NCBI RefSeq assembly: GCF_963678975.1 | Contig: NC_089274.1 | Location: 19,485,633-19,549,632 of the forward strand | Direction of reading: 5' to 3' | DNA from: Dysidea avara | Lineage: Eukaryota > Porifera > Demospongiae > Dictyoceratida > Dysideidae | DNA: 64,000 nt | Part shown: positions 10,001 through 23,200 of the stretch, in pieces | Layout of the letters: each line of letters begins with the position of its first letter | Position numbering within the stretch: the stretch's first letter is position 1 | Notes under the pieces: model-generated | Told to the model about the DNA's origin: nothing | Databases searched by the model: none | The model's input: only the letters and a program-made list of their open reading frames with translations | Position numbers and translations under genes: made by a program

Positions 10001-13000
10001 GTCTACTTTACACACACAAATCAAAAATGCAAGGATAGTTGCAGAAGTAACCAATCGACAAGACTTCTTACATGTATTTTTTGTACAAAAGTGCATCTAT
10101 TTATGAACAGTTTGCAGTGTTCCCAAAACAGAAGATCAATTGAGCAGCTAATACCACTGAGCAGCTACATATTTCTTAGTTCAGAATACGTTGTTGTATA
10201 CATTGCCTGTTGTCATGTGGTGTTTTAATTGCCTACAGGGTAACTTGCCTGAGGCACTCAAGTTGTACACAGTTGCAGCAGAGGCAGCACAGGAGCAAAG
10301 AGAAATTGAACATATTTGTCTTTATGAGAAAGGTGTGTAACTGTTGAATTCATTGTGTAAGAGTGTAATTGTATAATCAATGTACCCAGTATGTACATAC
10401 AGTAACTATAATAGTACTCCAATACTAGTAACTTTGTGAATATAAATATACACATTACTCATTTGTGTACATATTAGTGTTGTGACCTATTATCACATCT
10501 CATAGGGTGGATGCACATGTTACAGTTACAGTGGACAGAGACCGTACCTTGCTTTGTTAGGTGAGCAAAGGGGTATTGCTATAGTTACTATGGTAACTGC
10601 TTTATGTTCAGACTGAAGAATGAGACAAGATGGTCAGCCTGTTACTATGCCTACCTAGCTGCTAGTAAGTCATGTGTAGTATTTTTGTCTGTGATGGGGA
10701 GAAACGGACTATTTTATTCTTGGGGTGGAACCAAACTTGCTGAAGTTGCTTTCTTTATACAACAACTCAACCCTTGGTATACATACTGTCAAGATGATCA
10801 ATGATCCCTTTGTATTCACATGAAAACATTTTCAGATGTAGCAAATTCATTTTGATGATTCACATGATTGTGTCCTACCCCAGAGTTTGTACCTAGCCGT
10901 CATCTATTTTGTTGGTGACATTTTTCAAACCCTTAAGAATCCCCTCTTTATTTTGTTAACAGTGTGAGGTACTTAGTGATGAAAATTTCGTTTGCTGTAG
11001 TTGTGACAGGAGCTACTGGTGATCTGGTGAAGTCTCGTGAGCTGTTCTTGCAGTCAGCAAAACTGGTGAAACGCAAGACCAACAATTTGGAAAAGTTTTG
11101 TGCCAGAAGAGTAAGACTAGTGTAATAGCTATAAGGGAAATAGTTATTACATATTGCATAAGGGACCGTAAGTCGTGCATGTTTTGTGTCACCACTCATA
11201 ACATCACCGTATGACTAGTGATGTCATCCACACTTGGTATGTGTGACTAGTGCCTCAAGGGCTACCCATGCCAGTGGTACTATGCTCGAAGGCAAGGATA
11301 GCTGCTCTGTGTGTCATAAAGCTTTTTTAAAAATGGTACCAAAGTCGCGCATTGACACATTAAGTTGTGCATCTATAATTCACAGTGCTTCCAGTGCTTA
11401 GAAAGTTAGTTCAAGTATTGCCCAGCTGAGTGTTCAACGTTGGTATCGATTGTAATAACAATCCATTATTTCTAGTGCTGATAATGGTGCTTCCTTTGTG
11501 ACATAGTAGAATACTTTAAATTGTGCAGTTTTCTTGGTCTAATTTACATATTTTTGATGGCACATGTCATATAGAAGTGGAAACTGTGTAGTGGTGTACA
11601 ATTTACAGTCCCTTATGCTACTTATTACTGGGCAGTAACATATGGAGTTGTGGGTTTTTGAAGATAAGCCATGAGGGACGAGGGTATCAGGTGACAATGA
11701 CTTTTGAGAGGACATTTCATATGAATCTATCATGCTTTACTGATTCTTTTACTTGACTGTTTTATTAGAGTGTTTCACTAATTCTTCCACAAGTGTATCT
11801 TGAGAATTCTCAAAGTTGCAATCACTGCTTGGCAAGCAACCTACAATGTTTAAAACATGCCCATTTTAACAGCTTTTGTAGTGCTTGCTTTAAACCCCCT
11901 TGGGTGTTTCATTTACATTTTTACTAACAGAGCATTGTGATGATGTACAAATTTCAATACACAAATGCAAATTACAGTGCCTAAATTTAAACTAGTATCA
12001 TTTGTCACAAAAAGGGCTACATCACCAATAAATACTTGTACTATGGTTGAAATAGGTTGTAATCTTAGTGGATAACAAGTAAGCTACTCAATTAGTTCTC
12101 GAACTGTCCAGACTATTTAACAACATTAAGAAGCATTGAACATATAGTCCAGTGTGTCCATTTTGACTGACAACTATACTGAATGTCAAAAGCCATTGAT
12201 TTAGTTGATAAAATGTTTTCATTGATAATCAAGTCCATAAGAATTTCCATTGTAATAGTAGATCATGTGATCCATAGGCTTTGTGGTACAAGCGTGGTCC
12301 CACTCAGCTAATGAAGGAGGAAACCTTACTAATGTTGCTCGAGGTGGTCTATTTGTGGAGGGCATTACCCAACTGCAGCAAGGAGACCAAAGAGAAGATC
12401 ATCGAAATGTTGAAAGGTATATGACTTGTGATAATGGTATGTTCCATGGTGTAGAGTTAATGACTGACTTCTAGTTATAATTTGTGCAGTTTCCTAAACC
12501 ATGTCTGTCTGTCCCTACCCAAAACATTAACTATACAAGTAGTGAAGGTTGGTGTATACAAGTTGTATTACACAATAGAGCACACATCTCTAGATCTGTT
12601 TAATCAATAAGCTGTTTATGTACACATAAGTGGTTGCGTCGTTCCCAATCATGTTTGCTATCAGGGCATGACATACACAGTCTGTGTAACAGGCAGTTTT
12701 TCCCCTAAAGAGTGTTAGTACTACAAGCTAGAGTAATAGCTTGCAGAGTGTGACCAATCACCCAAGTCAATCCTAGCCTAACCACTGAATTATTATGTAG
12801 ATATCTTCAATTGTGGGTTAGCTGCAGGTAACATTTGTTAACATGAAATGGGCAAGTCCTGCAATTATCACTGAAAGTTTTAGTTAAGTAATTTTGCAAG
12901 TGTTTTAAAGCTATTGCATCATTCAAAAGACTGTTTACGAAGTTTACAAGCATCTAGATGGGTAAGCTTCACTGTTGAGTGGTTATCATGTATTCAAATT

Positions 13001-15560
13001 GCGGGTATGGTCTGTATTTAGAAAACACGGTGAAATGCTTGTAAATAAGTATAGCACTACTTGCCTTAAACACTTTTGTTTGAGTGCTATTCATGACAAA
13101 GTCCAACTCGTGGTTATAATCACATGATCATTGATTAGTTTTCACTATCATTTTCAGCATGAACTTTTGTAAAAGAAACCAACAGAACCATTACCATGGC
13201 CAGCCATGTTTTTGTGATATGTACCCTGAAATTTACCTTTGAAGTTAGATGGCACATTTCCAATTAGATGCGACAAACTACATCTGTGAAATTTTCTAAC
13301 TGGATCTGAACTGGGTCAACAGATAAAATATCATTTCAGTGTAATACTGTGTTCTCAGTTATCCAAACAAACTTGATTGTTTATCCAAATAGCAAAAGTG
13401 ATTGCTGTTCAATTGTTGCCACTATGTTACGGTAGATCTGCTGTAAATGAATGGGGCTCTGTATGTAAATACCTTATCTGGACAAATATTCACTATTGTT
13501 GAAGTCTTGTACCGATGGAATGCAGTATTACATCCACTTTATTTTGTGTGTTGTTGTTCCTGTAGCTACAGAGTCAACTTTAGGAGTGACAGGATTTCAT
13601 GTTGGCCTACGTTGTCTTTTATTGGGAGCAACTCTGATCACTTTAGGAAGACTTGATGAAGCCGAGCAGGTGTGTATATTAATTGTTCATGTCAGTTCTC
13701 ATCCAACGTATACAGATCTTGAAGAAGACTTACCAGTGTGAGGCTGCACTGAAGAACACTGAGAAGCACATCCTTTCATTTGCTACCTATGAATTAGGAA
13801 CAATCTACTTTGAGAGGCAACAGGTATGTTTGTGACTGATAATGTGAAACTGGGCCATGGGACACACAGAATTGCATACCTTTTCAAACTTTCGTGTCTC
13901 ATAGCTTCTTTACCGTTATGCTATTGTCATTCATTTATTACCTATCAATTGGCTATGTAGTACAAATTACAGATTGCGTATATTCCACTCAGTTAGATAT
14001 GACAATCAGGACTAGTTTGTGTCCACATGCCTGGTTTCACAATTCACATGATGGGTCACAGATCTGTTGTACATTAGTAGAGTGATTTTAGTAGAACGCT
14101 TTAGCTGTACTCCATGTTGATAGAAAATGTACATACTAAATTTGCTACCACTATCAGTAACAGATGCATACAAAAGAATTGGTACTCATTAGTTGTTTAC
14201 TGTTAAGACACTTGAACTGTTGGAAGTTCAAAGCCAAACCCTTATATGTGCAGGGCCTCACCACTTTAGGTACCTACACAAAATGTCTTGACAACAAGGC
14301 AGCCTACCTGTAATAATAATACTTTGGTGCAGTCCCCTGAATCCCTACAGGTGCATCAAGCAGATGCTGTGGTCTTCCAATTCATAGAATGTGGTTGTGG
14401 ATTTTTCTGCATGGGCACGCTTATACCACAAGCGATAAGCTGATCGTGAAGATGTCTGGCTTGCAGAATCATTGTGTAGTTACCCTCACACAAAGTTATG
14501 TTAGCCCTTCAAACCACAATTTATTTTTTTATGTTACACATAAAAGAAACAAGTTGCCATGGACAGCCTATTCATTGCTATTCAAAGTAAGGCCATGTTT
14601 GTACTTTACCTCGTGGTGGCAAAAAATGTTTCATGCAAAGGTAAGGAATTCACGAATGCTCATTTGTGTGTTTCTACATTCACTTGAAAAAGAGGCGTTG
14701 CCATCTTGACCTTTACTCTTATCACATGACCCCATCGATGCACTGTGAGTTGATTAGACTTTATTCCAACCTTGTAGCACAAAGGATAAGAGAAAAGAAT
14801 TATGACATTATATATAGGACTAAAATGAATATTGTAAATGCCAATGAAACGGATACTTATTTAATATTCTAAATGTATATATTTGATTCACAAACAGTTT
14901 TTGTAGGAAATAAAACTATTACATTTGTGCTGATCTGTTAATACATGTACTATAAGCTCCAGTTTTAACAAAGTTTTAAAGTCTATTGTTTTACCGTTGT
15001 ACAGTATTATGTCTATAGAACATCGAATCTGCCCCCATAGCTTCGAACACTTGATTTAGAACAAATAATTAACTATTTGAATGGTTTGTTTCAGCCCTAG
15101 CTTTTATAAAGAGCCTCACTGTTTTATTTATGCATTTTTTCGAACCATCTATCTACTTGGTACTTTTCCATTATGATAATCGTATTAGACATTACATCAC
15201 TCACGAAATAGTTGTAGTTTCATTCATCTAGCTTCAAAGACTTGCGGAAAAAGAAGCATGCTTTTTTGACACTTGAATTTCGAAGGGTTAAGACAATGGA
15301 CTAGTAGTATACACACACTCTTGTCCTATAAACTGCATTGATTTGATGTGATAAATGATGTTTGGTTTTGTTGTTAGTACCAAAAGAGCCTCAAGTTCTT
15401 CTCATTTGCAAAGGTAAGTGATAGCTGCTACTGGTAAATGCTATGGTGTTAGTTGATGTGTTCCCCATAGGAGGAGTGGAGTGGTTATGAGTTTGAGGCA
15501 AGATTGTTGTTTAAGGTCCACTCTGCTTTACTTGGACTAAAAGAACTGGGATATTCCTGA
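7054..15560 (+). CDS. TTC39-family tetratricopeptide protein, 14 exons
   Basis: Member of the TTC39A/B/C family (IML2-type domain with C-terminal TPRs). Family roles include lipid metabolism (TTC39B), but the role here is unknown. Exons: 7054-7172, 7292-7340, 7396-8255, 8539-8606, 8758-8855, 10239-10332, 10506-10560, 10612-10664, 11001-11110, 12278-12416, 13566-13669, 13716-13823, 15378-15413, 15471-15560. All junctions are GT/AG, phases agree, and the total is exactly 661 codons. Recognised blocks are LHAGYSSVMFL, MTFDEDSMEKAYKLLEST, YVKGGFILRKAWKLY, GYGVMNLCISLIPPKLLK, LLGFRGDREFGLRAL, ETRWSACYYAYLAA and a TPR-like LGRLDEAEQ. An acidic, low-complexity insert (about residues 170-245) sits in exon 3. 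The start ATG is 94 bp from MRNIP. Which of A, B or C it equals cannot be told by eye. Confidence 0.92.
8695..8756 (+). repeat. Short tandem repeat in TTC39 intron
   Basis: About three imperfect copies of a GTGATGTCACTTTCACTAT-like unit lie just before the exon that starts at 8758. Each unit contains TGATGTCA, a CRE/AP-1-like octamer, but an intronic chance repeat is the simplest reading. Confidence 0.6.
8856..10238. other. 1.4-kb TTC39 intron, no recognised content
   Basis: AT-rich intron between exons 5 and 6. I see no convincing ORF, TIR pair or RNA gene. Further long introns at 11,111-12,277, 12,417-13,565 and 13,824-15,377 are similar; open frames of 60-106 codons in them lack exon signals or similarity I recognise. 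Confidence 0.6.
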
Positions 15561-17110
15561 GCTGCTCAGTTAGATGAAGAGAATTTTATTTATTTATTTA
15601 CTCATTGTATAATTATTAATGATTGTGTGCATGATATTTTATTATTGAAGTGATTTTTAAGAAATGGGAATTTAGGACATAACTATTGTCATTGCATGTA
15701 TAAAGGTGAAGTAGACTAATATGGGTTCTGGTTCTACTATATGTTAAGCTTTTAATTGGGTTTATTGGTGAACAGTGATATGTGTTTATGCAAACCTGCT
15801 CCAGGGGGTTTCCGGAAACCAGTCATGTTTGGATTGAGGCACTGTAATAGAGTGACTCAATGACTCTAATAAAGCAGTCACGGTATTCAGTGGTAAGCCA
15901 GAAACCAATCACCAAGAATCCTGGGCTTCCATTTGATTGTCAAGGTGTTTGTACCAGCATGGGGGGGATATATATGTGTAACCAACTAACAACAAGAGTG
16001 TACAGGCCTCAGGGTAGGCCTGGTATGGCTCCAAACCACATTCACACTTGTGCTGGCAACTAGGTATCAATTGTATGGTCAATGTTAGTCCTTTTATCCC
16101 AATGGATTGTAGCCTGCTTTGAAATGATACACCTATAGGCCTTCCACTCAAGGAATACTGAGAGGATCTGTGCATGTCATATAGTTCACTATATAGTTTC
16201 AAGCATCTACACAGATACATTATAGCTGCACTATGAACAGAATTATGGATGCCTATCTATGCAGCATCTCTGACTCCCTGGAAACACTATATATACTACA
16301 TATACTAAGATAGCATATCAGAATACACTCTCCAGGGAGAAGGAAGTAATCAATGCTGCAGTAAAATGATTTCCTAAAAAAATAGCTCCTGCAAACCATG
16401 ACTTGAGTGTTATATTAGGGTGGTTGACTATCATGGTCAGGCTTCAAAAAGTCAACAGAGTATTTCTTGAATGGGGCATCTAAATGGTGAAATGGACAGT
16501 GAATTAGTATATTTATTATTTATCTAATTTGTCAAAATGACAGGGTGGCACCAAAAGGCATAGCCTGTACAAGGGTGCTTCCCTAACATACATACATAAT
16601 GAGATACAGAACAAGAACAGTACAAAACACAATTATAACACAATTACAAGAAACACTAAGTACAAAACAGACGATAAAGGGCACGACGAAAAGAGTTCAC
16701 AGATTTGATACTCAGTATATCAACAGACACATTGTTCCACAGGAATACAGTAGCTATTCACAAAAAACGAGAACCGGTAGTTGTTGATGGTAGATTGTAA
16801 AGGTACAATGTGTCTGTTGATACTGATACTGAATAGCATAAGATAGCACATCAGAATACACTCTTCAGGGAGAAGGAACAAGGAAACGATCAATGCTGCA
16901 GTATTAAAAATGACAATGATAATATAAATAAACACTTAAACAGTGGGAAGAGAGGCAAACTCTGCCCAGTCTTGGGATGATGGTATTGTTGCCATTAAAC
17001 TGATAAATAGCTCCTTCTGCAAACCATGGTTTGAGTGTTATATTAGGGTGGTTGACTATCATGGTCAGGCTTCAAAGTCATGTTGAATGGGGTATCTGAA
17101 TGAAATGGAC
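15561..17110. repeat. Intergenic repeats: direct duplication and retroposon-like tail
   Basis: Two diverged direct copies of one segment lie at about 16308-16501 and 16839-17114; both contain AGTGTTATATTAGGGTGG followed by TTGACTATCATGGTCAGG. Between them 16506-16600 looks like the 3' end of a non-LTR retroposon on the minus strand (GCCTTTTGGTGCCACCCTGT then ATAAATAATAAAT on the reverse complement). TCAGTATATCAACAGACACA (about 16713-16732) and its complement near 16811-16830 form an imperfect hairpin. No gene is apparent. Confidence 0.55.
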
Positions 17111-17124
17111 AGTGACAAAGACCA

Positions 17125-17242
17125 CCGTGTCATGACGTCGTGTCCTACCTCTGGTGCTTCCCATTCCGAATCCAGACGTCGTTTTTTGAAAGGGGCGGGG
17201 GGCTTTATGTATGTATGCGCATGTGCGTTGTGAATGTCCAAG
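17125..17242 (+). promoter_or_regulatory. GC-rich promoter of the Death-NACHT-LRR gene
   Basis: In an AT-rich region this 120-bp stretch is a CpG-bearing island just 5' of the first ATG. It has two GACGTCGT CRE-like cores (about 17132 and 17175), a GC box GGGGCGGGG (17192-17200), an NRF1-like ATGCGCATGTGCG (about 17214-17226) and a YY1-like CCAAGATGGC overlapping the ATG at 17243. Promoter function is inferred from site content and position. Confidence 0.55.
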
Positions 17243-20200
17243 ATGGCTCAGGATGCTGATCATAAGCCAGGTGTCAAGCAGGGTGAAAGCAATCCTACGG
17301 ATTTACGATCCTTTAATGAGACAGGTGAGTTTAATATTAGATTATCGATTGTAAAAGACAAGGGTTACAAAAAAGCAGACTTCTCAACCTGGAAGCAGAC
17401 ACTCATCCTTGATCCTGGGGGTCCTTCAGTCCTTCACATACTCAATTCATCGACGATATTTCGAAATATGGAAATTTGCCAACCCAAATTTCTAATTTCT
17501 GGATAAATTTCTACCAAATTTCTGTCTTGGAAAATTCTTGAGTGCTGTGAAGTTGTAGCTTGAGTTGTAGTATATTCTGTACTTTAGGCTACTGTATTAG
17601 ATGAGCTTAAGATGAGCTGTAATTTCAGTATGGGTTCAAGCTGAGCCGAGCGGTTCTAGTAAGTTGTCGTGACTCTATCGTGGTTGAGGCTAGGGTGCCA
17701 GTGCGTGTGACCTCTCAGGAATTTGAATAAAACTCTCGTCAGTAATCCATGGACACACCAAAACAACTTACATGTGGCCTTTGCACTGTGGGAATCGAAT
17801 CAGCTCGAAAGTATACAACAAATTTACGAAGCAGATTACGGACACATGTTAGTGCGCTTATAAACTAGATGTTACTATATGTCTTCTATTGACAGTGATC
17901 CCTCTTCCTTGCATCTCGCCTTGTATATATACACATGTAGATGCATGCAGTATAACTTACACTAATGAAATAATCAAATAATTAATCATACGGATTATGT
18001 ATTTAAAATTTCAGTTACATATTTCTGAATTTCCAACAAAAATTTCTATATTTCTAATAAAAATTGCCAAATTTCCATAGTCATCGACGACATTTCTGGA
18101 AGTGAAGGACCCCTCGCACTCATCCCCATGTGAATCCTATCATCTTTGAGATGGGACTCATACATACATTTGTTTTAACAAAATATTGTTAGCTATGTGG
18201 GTGAAATGGTGTTGTTTACCTCAGCTTAATATATCTATGCTATAGTGTATGATAAGAACCTACTATCTTTGCTCCATCGTTGAATCACGTGATATCAGCT
18301 TTTCAACTTATGCACTAGTTCAGTAGTGATTCATCATCGAAATTACCTGCTCTCCATGCGTGCAAGGATAAAGTGTTCAGTGGGGGGGGATTAAAATTTT
18401 AGCTAGGAGTTAGTTAGATCCCCATTTGAAGGGCAAAGGGCAGTGTTATTTAAGTGTGTAGGTCCACATGCACACAAGGACCATCTTGTACTATACTACA
18501 AGTAAAATGTTTAGCTATATGCTATAAACATTTCAAACGCATTGGCATTTGTACTAACATACCATTCACAGCATAGTATAGATCAGATAAGGCTGCTGTA
18601 TGAACTGAGTCCTGTAAACAATGGGTTAGGACCCATACTTGGATACAATGCAACTTGAGAGTTAATGATTTTGTTGGTTGAGTTCTGAGTATAGTCTACA
18701 CTTTGGAGTTTCTAAAAAGTAGCTGTGTACTTGACTGCTTTGCTCAATTCCCTGCCTAGAAGCACCCGCTAGCACTACATATTTTTGTAGCCAAATCTTT
18801 TTCTATGCACGGTGCTTGTTGATTAGCATCTGCTTATATGGTACCGCTCAAATGCAACGTTGTCTCGCGAGAGTGTGAGCAATTAAAAAAAAGAAGCTAA
18901 TTAAAGGGCATGGCACCTGTTTCGCTTGCGAGTATGCTTGCGAGCAAAATGGGTACCACGCCCTTTAATTAGTGAGGTTTTTAATCACTCACACTCTCAT
19001 GAGACGAGAATGAATTTGAGTGGTAACATAGTCTCTAACTGATAAGTGTCATGCTATGTTAGACTGTGTTTTTCTAGGAATGTACTGTACTTTGTTGCTT
19101 TTTTTCATTCTACTCTTGCATGGCCAGACTACTTTCCCTGTTTTATGACTACTTTTATTCTTGTTGTCTTCTTCCATCATAAATTAGATGCTTGTATGAA
19201 ACACTTATACTCATATCAATTATAATTGTGTGACTTTACACTCCATAACTACTTAACATGACTACTAGAGATTACTCTACGATCAAGGTACTCTAATAAA
19301 GCAGTCACTCTAATAACACAGGTGCAGACTAGCAGATTTACATGTATTCTACTAGAACAGTTGCATGTTTCTGTTATGGATACCATACGCAAAATAAACA
19401 AATTAGTATGTTTAAAAAGTATTCTGTTGTGATGCTAGTGTAACCTCTGTACTGAAATGCAGGTACACATGCTAAGTATAAAGTGACAAATTCTAATATT
19501 TTAAAAGGAAACCACTTCAAGTGTGTAGTTAGTGAATTAGGTACAAGTAGTACAAATTTAGGTGCTTGGACTTTTATTTGGCACATCAACTATCATTATA
19601 TCATTGTAAAACAATTTACGTAAAAAAATATATGAAAATTTCTTACAAGAAAATTTTTGCAAAAGATTGAGATACTTTAATAGAGCAGTCATTTGTGTAT
19701 ATTTTTCGCACAAAAATTTTTGCATGAAAAATAAGGTAAATTAAACTTTGAAATCCTTAGCCTCTGAAAAACTTGAAGGGAGAATTCTATATAATAGTCA
19801 TTCTGTAGGGATGTGGCAATTATACCAGCATAAATTTGAGAATAATAGGGTATGTGTGTGAAGCAATTATATAAAGTAAGAAAATCCACAATTTGCACAA
19901 TTTCATTTTAAAAGCTCAAGATACTCTAATAGAGCAGTCAAAAATTCTAGTTGAACAGTTGTGCAAATATATCAGAGCGATTATGAAATTAAATACTCTA
20001 ATATGGCAACCAGCTAAGAGAACAGGAGACTATTTCCGAAGTAGCACTGTAAACTTAAAACATTACTGGCCGCATAATTTTGGAAAGAGCATTTGTAATG
20101 TTATTAGCATAATAGCTAATGCTGTTTAAGTACTGGTCGAATGGAGATGAAATCCTGGATCTCAGGCTGTGTGGCTCCTTAGGCACTTGCCTAGACTGCA

Positions 20201-23200
20201 AGCTGTCTCCAGATCAAGTCACTGTCTGGGGCTTTTAGTTGCCTTCTTGTGGGTCCCTAGTGGGATAGTGACTAATAAATAAATAAAGTCTATCACTCAT
20301 GCAATATATAAAATTTTCACAACAGATTTTCTGCATATTCCTAATAACTAATAGAAATCTTTCCCTAAAATCTAGCCAAAAATCTTAAAAGTTTGATACC
20401 TTGTACTAGATTTTTTTTCAAATTGTGGACCCTTTGATAATGCTTAAATTGTCTGTTTATGTGATGCACAAATTGTCTTTTATTATTTGTTTATAGGTAA
20501 AACCCGTCCGGCCATGAGAGATTTAAGTAGACATGTGGTACCATCAGTTGCAGTGAAGTGGTACGAACTTGGATTAGAATTATTAGAGACCAAACATGAA
20601 AAATACCTTGATGTTATTGAAAGTGATGGCAACAAATATGATGTACAGTGGTGCTGTAGAAAGATGTTTCGTAAATGGTTAGAAACTTCTGATACTGCCA
20701 CTTGGGATCAGCTAATAGAAGCTATAAAAAGTATAAACTTGAATGATGTAGCCAGTGGAATTCCGTCACTTTTACTTCAAGGTGAATATGTGTATTGGAG
20801 TGTGCATGATTTCCATGTACCTTGCAATTATATTTTAGAAATCTATATAATAAAAAGCTGTCTGCCTGTCTGACCGTCTATCTGTCATTCTGCTTGCTTG
20901 CCAGTCACGATTCATTCTAAAAGCTACTGGACAAACTGTTTAAATGATAGAGTGCCTGACTTGTGTGTAGAAGATTATGGAATCCAGTTAGTTCGAGCTT
21001 AAATCGGATGACTGCAGGTTCGAGGCCACCTAGGTCCAGTCATGGATTTTTTCTCCTTTCTCGAACTTTTCAAACACACCTTAAGTAGCTAAAGTCTTTG
21101 AGCAGGTTGTAGGACCAGGTGTCCTACAGACCTTCAGCACTTGTGCTGTAAAGCATTAATAAATAAAATAAATAAATAGTGATATGTTTTTTGTCTTTTT
21201 AATCATAGTTTTTTGTGTACACAATTTAAAGCTGGACTTTCTAAAATCATAGTTATTGACAACCATAGTATGTATCGATGTGGGATTTAAACACTCATTA
21301 TCTGGCTATTGAATGTTATTGCTGTATATTGACACTTGTTTTTGTTCACTCTTTACATGTAATTAACTGTATTTGATTGTAATTGTACTGCACATCAGCA
21401 TTATACCCCTGGAAGGTCCTGCTGATCAAAAATAAATAAATAATATAATACAGTACATTGAAGACACTGGTATAAGGTTGGATCCCTGCACAACTTTTTT
21501 CGAATAATTGAACCTTTTTGTTTTCTGTGCACCCATGTTATGCACATTTTTGCCTGCTAACTTTTATGTTTAAAGTTTTTCTTACTGGCATAGACTGCCT
21601 CACAACATAAGGACTCTTAGCATTTGTGTTGGTAGGGGCATGCTAAAGTAGGTGAATTACAGACATGTCGATCTGTTTGTGCTGTGTTGTATTAGAACAA
21701 GTAGATTTTCAATTTTGTTTGTACTTTGTTTTTATACTTCTTTGCTACACACTTACACTTTCCAGAATATCTGTATCTATGTTTTAAATAGGCTATAGGT
21801 ATGTACTGGCATGCAAACTGCACACAGTAAAAGCCATATCGCTATTGAAGTAAATAATGAAGATATGGTACCTCTGTGTAATCTGCACAAATGCACATGA
21901 CACCATGCAGAAGTTTTGAACTTGTGAGTGGTGTGTGTGTGTGTTTGCTTCACCTTGCACTTACTATTTCAATACTTTTTAAAAGGATGGTATGAAATTT
22001 TTTTGGAATTTTGTAGTAAATGTCTATCTGCCTGCCTAATTTCAGGCAAGTGTAACTCGATCGATAATGGCTAAGGCTACGGGCTTGATTTTTTCACTTT
22101 ACATCGCTTCATCCCAAGATGTGCCTTTTGGCATACCACAGTATATACAATGCATGCATCATGGACTTACTTTTGTCCTCCTTTGTGTTCGTCACTTCTT
22201 TTTGTTGACAGCCCAAGGTGTCAATTCGTGCTATCCCAAGGTGTCAATTCGTGCTAGCACAATGGCTTCCCTATGTTTGTAAATGGGAATCATTGGCATT
22301 TTCTGTGGTGACTGGATTGATTGCAAAGGCGCTTCCCCTAGTTTGTAATGCTATGAAACGGGCTGAACATAGCTGAAAGCGAAGCATAATGGCCAGGTCA
22401 TAGACACTTCAGTAATTGATAGTTGGGAACATGAATCATCCATATTTTTTCGTGGTGACTGGATTGATTGCAGAGGTGCTTCTCATACTTCTTTGTTTGT
22501 AGCATTGTGTAACGGGCTGAACATAGCTGAAAGCAAAATGTAATGGCCACTTCACTTTCGAGTCAGTAATTCATAGCTGGGATGCACATTCATACAAAAA
22601 CTTTAACTCTGGTGCCATCCTTACTTTTGATGCAGTATGCGTGGGTTCACCAGCCATTACAAAAAAAGTAAACAAGTACAAGGAATTTTAAGTTCGATTA
22701 GAGATCATAGAAAAAAGTAGGGAAATAAGGAAGGTTACCTACACCTGCAGATATACTAATGGATATTCAATCCAGTCATGGCTATAGGGATTAAGTGTCC
22801 ACTAGTATATCTGCAGGTGTAGGTGACCTCCCTTGTTTACCTACTTATTTTCTATGAACCCTAATCGAACTTAAAATTCCTAATTTTCCTTATCCTTGTG
22901 TTATACTACTAGTACCACATAGTTTGGGTATGCACAATACTATAGTTGTCATACAGTACGATAGTACTGTATAGAAGGGAACACAAAGGAGTAGGTGTGG
23001 CCCACGAAATAATATCACTCAAAAACCAGCTTCAATTTTCCTTGATAACGATGAGGCAGTATTTACTAAGCCCAAACTAACCTTCAGATTGACCTGAAAT
23101 GCTTTCAACAAGTTGCTACGTAATTTAAAAAAAAAAAAATATTTAACAGAATTTTCTACTGACTGACTGACTGAGTAACTGATGGCTTCAGACAAGCATA

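Noticed and set aside
14389-14872. Open frames of 106 and 68 codons in a TTC39 intron
   Set aside because: They lie between well-supported exons 12 and 13, have no splice context in phase and no recognisable similarity.
16713-16830. Hairpin between the 16.3-kb and 16.8-kb direct repeats as a regulatory RNA
   Set aside because: The arms are short and imperfect and lie within duplicated retroposon-like sequence.
20938-21030. Possible tRNA gene
   Set aside because: B box is good but the acceptor stem does not pair and an AATAAATAAA tail follows, so it is a SINE.
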